This document shows positions 35,663 to 40,464 of a stretch of 40,464 nt of DNA, piece after piece. The position numbers were made by a program, and so were the translations under genes. The stretch spans positions 1 to 40,464 of the forward strand of contig NZ_RIZI01000182.1 in assembly GCF_003721225.1 (NCBI RefSeq). The letters are read 5' to 3'. How positions within the stretch are numbered: position 1 is the first letter of the stretch; each line of letters starts with the position of its first letter. The notes under the pieces were generated by a model. That model saw only the letters and a program-made list of their open reading frames with translations, made no database searches and was not told the origin of the DNA. Origin of the DNA: Acidithiobacillus sulfuriphilus. Lineage in GTDB: Bacteria; Pseudomonadota; Gammaproteobacteria; Acidithiobacillales; Acidithiobacillaceae.

Positions 35663-35946
35663 ATGGTTTCCTTGTTGGCGTCGAAATCGGCAAGAAAAGT
35701 CCCGTCGCAGATGTTTTTCCTGGTCGCCCCACGAGAAAGGGCTTTTCTCGCGAGAGTAAGATGTTTCCGCTCCGCTTCGTCTGGTGCACAGATGATGGCG
35801 CGACGCAGGTTATCGTCCGTGATGGCGTGATTGTGGCACAAAACGGGGATCCAGAAGGAAGGTTGGGGCATTGCTCGGAGCGATGGCGGTGTTTCTTCGA
35901 GCAGTGAGGATTGCCCTTCCACGGTTTTTAGTCTGCCGGACATCAA
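35659..35946 (-). CDS. Hypothetical protein upstream of the SbcD-like gene
   Basis: 95 residues, ending in an ATGA overlap with the SbcD-like start, which argues for a translated, coupled gene. Sequence: a polar N-terminus, then DDNLRRAIICAPDEAERKHL and TLARKALSRGATRKN. No domain, signal or membrane segment is recognised. M2 at 35943 is an equally good start. It could be a small partner of the nuclease complex; nothing in the sequence shows its role. Confidence 0.45.
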   Translation of the reverse strand: MMSGRLKTVEGQSSLLEETPPSLRAMPQPSFWIPVLCHNHAITDDNLRRAIICAPDEAERKHLTLARKALSRGATRKNICDGTFLADFDANKETI

Positions 35947-36107
35947 TAAAATTCCATCTAACGCTACATAGGGAATCTAATTCGTTGCCCGGATACCTGT
36001 CACCCATTCGACCTGCGACTACGAACGGCGGCATAGCAGCGAAAGCGGTCACTCGTTTATTCTTTCATTCTGTCACCGCTATCATCCCCGAATAATGGGG
36101 CGATATC

Positions 36108-36323
36108 CTACGGGGCCTTTTGCGCTTCAGTCTCCCTGGCCGCGCAGGGAGTGCGTTTATTACCCGAATTCGCCGATCCAAAAAAGCCAACAAGAAAAGA
36201 GGGGTTAGCTGCGGCATCGTGTGCCATGTACCATTTCACGGTATGGCTATCATCCAGGCCATCGGAACGCGAACACCCTGCAAGAGCGATTATTACGCAC
36301 AACGCGATGAGGAGCTTATTCAT
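36108..36323 (-). CDS. EexN-like entry-exclusion lipoprotein
   Basis: 71 residues from ATG 36323, where a lipoprotein signal begins (MNKLLIALCVIIALAGCSRS, lipobox LAGC, Cys17). The mature part contains HTVKWYMAHDAA, matching the WY-x-x-H segment of EexN, the pKM101-type entry-exclusion lipoprotein, and a later RTPCAARETEAQ where EexN has its distal Cys. EexN sits in the envelope and blocks uptake of a second related plasmid. Its gene normally lies within a type IV secretion operon, which is absent here. The central part is atypical, so it may be degraded. Confidence 0.65.
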   Translation of the reverse strand: MNKLLIALCVIIALAGCSRSDGLDDSHTVKWYMAHDAAANPSFLVGFFGSANSGNKRTPCAARETEAQKAP

Positions 36324-36882
36324 GACGGCGTCCTTTTCAATTGTCATAGGTTCAGTCGCTCTCACTCTTGACCCAATTGCCATCACATGCAGTGACGGAT
36401 GGTTTGACTGCTTCGTTACGGCTAACCATCAAAAGGAGTTCGGCGTATTTGGCCACAGTAGCGGGACCGTCCACCTCCCAGGTCGGATCTGGAATCCAAT
36501 CTTCACCGCAGCACGACACCAAAGACGCTGTTAAAGCTATAGGCCGCGCTGATTATTGCCAACAGACACCAAGTTCATCGTCCCGAAGTGGATAATCTTA
36601 CATCTGGTTCGAATATTTTTACATGCGGCAAATTGTCGCACCCCCACCGTTTTGCAATGCCTCGTTAGGCGATGGGGTGGTTGCATTGTCAGGACAATTG
36701 ATGCCATTTTGTCTTGTGCCATCTGCCCAGCAGAGGTTGGAACAGCTGATTTTTCCGGGTTCATGGTAATGTTATGGGACGCTGGACTTGGCTCCCCGCA
36801 GGTTTTTGAGAGAGTACGCCAGCTATGTGCGTCAAGAGCAGCAATCAACGACCATAATTCCGCGATTATGTCCCGATCCCTC
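36324..36882. other. Eroded intergenic DNA without recognisable genes
   Basis: Open frames on both strands here lack ribosome sites and family resemblance. CATAAT (36853-36858) and ATTATG (36865-36870) form a small inverted repeat near the sharp end of NRAMP similarity at about 36883, so the boundary may be the edge of an inserted or deleted element. No complete IS was found. Confidence 0.45.
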
Positions 36883-37062
36883 ATAGGCCACGGGGACCAT
36901 GAGGATGAGAAACGGAATGAAAAATTCGATTCCGTAGGCGGTGCCGGTTTGAGCATAGGTTATCACCCCATGCGGCATCGTTGTCCGCGATCATAACGAG
37001 AATTCCTGGCCCGATGAGAATGAGAAAGAGCCAGAGCCGTTTCCAAAAGGACGGGCTCTGAA

Positions 37063-37090
<28 letters not shown>
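36883..37090 (-). pseudogene. NRAMP-type metal transporter remnant
   Basis: The minus strand reads SFWKRLWLFLILIGPGILVM and IADNDA, then in another frame VITYAQTGTAYGIEFF and IPFLILMVPVAY. Together they are the N-terminal first and second membrane helices of an NRAMP-family divalent metal transporter. A frameshift lies at the DNDA-GG position and similarity stops abruptly after VAY, so only about 65 residues of a protein of more than 400 survive. Its start merges with the end of the CDF remnant upstream. Confidence 0.7.
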
Positions 37091-37591
<501 letters not shown>

Positions 37592-38162
37592 TTGTGGTAT
37601 CCCTTGAGTTTGCTGTACCTGGCGGTAGCGTAACCTCTGCACCGGCTGTTCGACGAATATATACCCGAATACCTCACCAAAATAACTCTAAAATCCGTCA
37701 TGGTGATTTTGCCTTACGCCAATAAGCGGCAGCGCACTGCTGGGTGTATATCCCGCGCAGCCTTTACCCGATGACGGGGGGTGGGCTTGCGGTTCTGCAG
37801 TAGCACCGCAAGCAGTCCGTGCCCGTCCAAGTGTGTTTCCACCCCCAAAGACCATGAGAAGCAAACCGCCAAGTGGTCAGCCGTTGGGTGACCATCTTCA
37901 CAACGAAAAACTCCATCCTATCAGGTGAATCTCCTGATTTCAGCGAACGGGAACTGCTGTTTTTAGGATTAAGCATGTATTCATTCCTCACCTTTAACTT
38001 TCAGCAGCCAAAATAACGGGAATTTTGCCTTCAGCGCCACGACCAATTTTCCGCCCGATCATCCCTTCCCCACAAAGGCATCATCCCGTTACACCAAGCC
38101 ATCCGGCCAGTAGATGCTATCGCTCCGCCCGCCATGAAGGCCTGATGGCGCCAGCGGCTACA
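37592..38162. other. Mostly non-coding DNA between metal-transporter remnants and the Cus-type cluster
   Basis: The only frame with some support is a 70-residue ORF on the minus strand (37976-37764) with GAGGA 9 bases upstream; its product (RSLKSGDSPDRMEFFVVKMV) matches nothing I know and ends in a Cys/Pro-rich tail that does not look folded. The remainder shows no gene, repeat or RNA structure that I can support. Confidence 0.4.
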
Positions 38163-38423
38163 TCAATAAGCGTTTATTGCCTGTATTTGTTTGCCAATCT
38201 CGGCAATCTTTCGGGCGTCCTTCACGACTTCCGTCCAGTGACCATCCTTGATCTGTACAATCATGGTGTGTGTCAAATATTCTGCTTTATCTGTCAGTAT
38301 TTTTGTCTCATACCTTGGATTGGTTGGCGCATGATCTTCGCGTGCATAGGCAGATAATGGCGCGGTCATAAGAATCGTCATCATAAAACCCCGCAGGGCA
38401 GCATGGCGAAATCTGATCGTCAT
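38163..38423 (-). CDS. Small exported protein of the metal-resistance cluster
   Basis: 86 residues from ATG 38423. The N-terminus TIRFRHAALRGFMMTILMTA, then PLSAYA, is a Sec-type signal peptide with likely cleavage after AYA, leaving about 60 residues: EDHAPTNPRYETKILTDKAE and a helical C-terminus. No family recognised. It lies about 165 bases downstream of the CusF-like gene on the same strand and may be a periplasmic accessory of the same cluster. Confidence 0.55.
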   Translation of the reverse strand: MTIRFRHAALRGFMMTILMTAPLSAYAREDHAPTNPRYETKILTDKAEYLTHTMIVQIKDGHWTEVVKDARKIAEIGKQIQAINAY

Positions 38424-38588
38424 GATCTGACTTTCTTTGCATATTTCTTGGTGGGATGTTCCCAGTGTCATGGTGAATCCTACTGTATTTATTCAGCTAA
38501 ATTTAGTGGCAATCCAGTGGATGATATAACTCGATAATATCCCCATGGTGTTCCCCGATGTGCCGGATTACAGGGTTACTCCGTATTT

Positions 38589-38951
38589 TCATTGTCTGAC
38601 CGGCGTGATCCTGGTGATGATGTACCCCCCGGCAGCATCCTTTGCGAAACTGAATTTCACCATTTCTCCAGCCTTGTAGCCGTTGAGCATAGCCTTGTTC
38701 TGGAGCAGGAAATTCATTGACATACTGGGCCAGCCAAGGGCCTTGATGGGGCCCATGGCGACATTGACCATGTTCGCAGCGGGATTGATGCTGTTGATTT
38801 TGCCCTGCCCCATGAAGGTCTGGGCCTTGGTCGCTTGGCCTGATACGGTGCCCATATTGTCCATGCCCGGCATGTTGCCCGTGGCCGCATATGCCGGAAG
38901 CGTGACCGCCGCCGAACACGCCAGGATGAGGGTGAGATAAAAACGTTTCAT
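38589..38951 (-). CDS. cusF: CusF-like periplasmic Cu(I)/Ag(I)-binding protein
   Basis: 120 residues from ATG 38951 (MKRFYLTLILACSAAVTLPA, signal peptide ending AYA). The mature protein has a Met-rich stretch NMPGMDNMGT and then the CusF fold: KINSINPAANMVNVAMGPIK and ALGWPSMSMNF. The Trp and the two Met of WPSMSM match the CusF metal site (W44, M47, M49 in E. coli); the usual His ligand before G/D-P-I is Met here. CusF carries Cu(I) or Ag(I) to the CusCBA pump. It follows the cytochrome b561-like gene and cusA on the same strand. Confidence 0.85.
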   Translation of the reverse strand: MKRFYLTLILACSAAVTLPAYAATGNMPGMDNMGTVSGQATKAQTFMGQGKINSINPAANMVNVAMGPIKALGWPSMSMNFLLQNKAMLNGYKAGEMVKFSFAKDAAGGYIITRITPVRQ

Positions 38952-39078
38952 GTTCGTCTCCTTGCTGTTGTTGAACTGTTCGTTTATCAAAATTAAGCAC
39001 TTGGTTATGACTACAATTTTCGGTGCCCTTCCTTTCCGCCCATGGCGAATTTGACCGTCCGTACCACTCGCCTACCCA

Positions 39079-39825
39079 TCACTCATGCCTGGTTTTCGTG
39101 ATATCTCCGTTATTTGAAGTAATATCGTCCAGCCCTTTCGTCCCGCCGCTCAGGTCTGCCTGGACACCGAGCGCAGCGTCCCAATCGGCATGAAGGGCTT
39201 GGTGTTCCGACTCAGTGAACCCCTTGTGACCGTGGATCATGGCCGATATCAAGCCGTGGCGGCCCGCAACCTCGTGCGCGATCACGAGCGCCACATGGAC
39301 AATGACGAAGGCAAGCAGCAGAAAGAATCCCCATTCATGCATCACCATCAACGGGGAGTTCATCGCTTCACTGTCCGGCATGAGCGAGAGGCTGATACCC
39401 AAGGCGATCTGCGCCACGGCAATCAGGAAAAAGGCGAGATAGGCGGGGCCAGCGAAAGCGTTATGCCCCCGATAGGGAGAAATTGGGCGTCGGAAGCCGC
39501 TCAGATAACAGGAGAGGGTTTCCCGCCAGATGCGGCGCTGGGCTGACGTCAGGGGCAGGAGGTCGCGCCAGCGCGCCGTCGGCGGGCCGACAAAGAGCCA
39601 GATGATGCGCACCACCAGCCCGGCGGCGAAAGCATAGCCGCCGACATAATGGATGATGTCGATCTTCCCCATCAGGGCGTCAGACATGTCGTTACCCAAG
39701 GCCAGGAGGGTCGCGCCTGAGGTGAATTGCGCCATCATGGCAAGCGCCATCCACCAATGCAGGGCCCGCAAAAGTGGGTCCCAGACGGGGTGCAGGATAT
39801 AGCGGGTGTCCGTTGCCAACATCAT
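39079..39825 (-). CDS. Cytochrome b561-like membrane protein
   Basis: 248 residues with four hydrophobic helices and the histidines of a b-type cytochrome: ALHWWMALAM, DIIHYVGGYAFAAG, VMHEWGFFLLLAFVIVHVAL and AHEVAG. This is the cytochrome_B561/Ni-Fe hydrogenase b-subunit type of fold (prokaryotic b561 domain) that moves electrons across the inner membrane. GGAGGAAGT precedes ATG 39825. It lies 25 bases after cusA, so a redox role in Cu handling is possible but unproven. Partner dehydrogenase subunits are not in the window. Confidence 0.8.
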   Translation of the reverse strand: MMLATDTRYILHPVWDPLLRALHWWMALAMMAQFTSGATLLALGNDMSDALMGKIDIIHYVGGYAFAAGLVVRIIWLFVGPPTARWRDLLPLTSAQRRIWRETLSCYLSGFRRPISPYRGHNAFAGPAYLAFFLIAVAQIALGISLSLMPDSEAMNSPLMVMHEWGFFLLLAFVIVHVALVIAHEVAGRHGLISAMIHGHKGFTESEHQALHADWDAALGVQADLSGGTKGLDDITSNNGDITKTRHE

Positions 39826-39850
39826 TACTTCCTCCTCATCCGTAGTCTCA

Positions 39851-40464
39851 TCATCGCAGGCCCAATCGCCGCTTCTGCCACAGGGCGTAAAGGGCAGGAA
39901 TTACCAGCAGCGCCAGTAACGCGGCGCTGAACATGCCGCCCACCATGGGGGCGGCAATGCGCTTCATCACATCGGCACCGGCGCCATGACTGAACATGAT
40001 GGGTAAGAGGCCACCCACCACCAGGGTCAAGGTCATGGCTAGGGGCCGTAGGCGCAGCATGGTCCCCTCGATGACGGCAAGCTGAAGGTCATGCCAGGTC
40101 CGCAAGGCGTCACGGGCCTGTCGCCGGAGGAGTGCCTGGTCCAGGTAGAGAAGCATCACCACCCCGAATTCTGCCGCCACTCCCGCCAAGGCAATGAAAC
40201 CCACTGCCACCGCCACCGAGAGCTTGTAATTCAGCCAATAGATGAGCCAGAAACCACCGACCAGAGACAGGGGCAAAGTCAGCAGGATGATGGTCACCTC
40301 CACCCAGTTTTTGAAATTGAAGTAGAGGAGCAGGGCGATCAGCAGAATCACCGCAGGAATGACCAGTTCCAGGCGCTTGGCGGCCTGCTCCATGACCTGA
40401 TACTGGCCTACCCAGGAGAGGGTATAAGCTCCCGGGAGATCGACGGCCTTCGCAATCGCGGCTT
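39851..40464 (-). CDS. cusA: CusA-type heavy-metal RND efflux pump, C-terminal part
   Basis: The frame is open to the window edge, so only about 200 C-terminal residues are seen. LPGAYTLSWVGQYQVMEQAA matches the segment before transmembrane helix 8 of CusA/SilA pumps. Then come hydrophobic helices with LLTLPLSLVGGFWLIYWLNY and GFIALAGVAAEFGVVMLLYL, the latter diagnostic for the Cu(I)/Ag(I) branch, and the end MKRIAAPMVGGMFSAALLAL. It is the inner-membrane proton-driven subunit of a CusCBA tripartite pump. CusB and CusC genes would lie to the right. Confidence 0.9.
   Translation of the reverse strand, partial: AAIAKAVDLPGAYTLSWVGQYQVMEQAAKRLELVIPAVILLIALLLYFNFKNWVEVTIILLTLPLSLVGGFWLIYWLNYKLSVAVAVGFIALAGVAAEFGVVMLLYLDQALLRRQARDALRTWHDLQLAVIEGTMLRLRPLAMTLTLVVGGLLPIMFSHGAGADVMKRIAAPMVGGMFSAALLALLVIPALYALWQKRRLGLR

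Noticed and set aside
36537..36956. Minus-strand open frame of 139 codons
   Set aside because: It overlaps NRAMP remnants in another frame, lacks a ribosome site and resembles no protein.

Overview
The window reads as chromosomal DNA of a Gram-negative proteobacterium carrying a large accessory region next to a tRNA gene. The type of Cu/Ag efflux system, the IncW-like plasmid functions and the decayed metal transporters would fit an acidophile such as Acidithiobacillus, but that is an inference and no ribosomal or species marker is present. The left end is core genome: the last part of rpoD (1-273), a terminator-like hairpin and a CAU-anticodon tRNA (312-388). Accessory DNA starts directly after the tRNA, a usual site for integration, although no integrase and no second copy of the tRNA 3' end were seen.

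Region 1 (389-798) is scar-like: a spaced pair of GTTCCCC repeats, one lone type I-E-like CRISPR repeat and a broken short ORF. Region 2 (799-17910, all on the minus strand) is a complete BREX phage-defence operon in the order brxE, brxA, brxB, brxC, pglX (in two overlapping ORFs), an OLD/PARIS-type ATPase, a DUF4276 Toprim-like protein, a DUF262/DUF1524 GmrSD/BrxU-type nuclease, pglZ and a short brxL. Genes abut or overlap by a few bases, so this looks like one transcription unit. The core is type 1, with a leading brxE (a type 6 hallmark) and two inserted accessory defence modules between pglX and pglZ.

Region 3 (18031-20291) is a junction zone: the 3' end of an IS3-family element, whose terminal repeat supplies the stop codon of the neighbouring ORF; then a frameshifted excisionase-type HTH gene followed by what looks like the decayed start of a type I restriction subunit.

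Region 4 (20187-36323) is plasmid or integrative-element backbone. It holds a three-gene replication/regulation operon (membrane-HTH protein, KorA/TrfB-like regulator, Toprim-helicase replication protein), a convergent stbABC-like stability operon with an 11-bp-period repeat array upstream, a candidate oriT, and a MobF/TrwC relaxase-helicase that contains a well-formed overlapping small ORF. Further right are an SbcCD-like ATPase/nuclease pair and an EexN-like entry-exclusion lipoprotein. No coupling protein or type IV secretion genes are present, so within this window the element is at best mobilizable.

Region 5 (36324-40464) begins with eroded DNA containing fused remnants of NRAMP and cation-diffusion-facilitator metal transporters. 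It continues into a minus-strand metal-resistance cluster: a partial CusA pump, a cytochrome b561-like protein, a CusF-like periplasmic Cu/Ag chaperone and a small exported protein.
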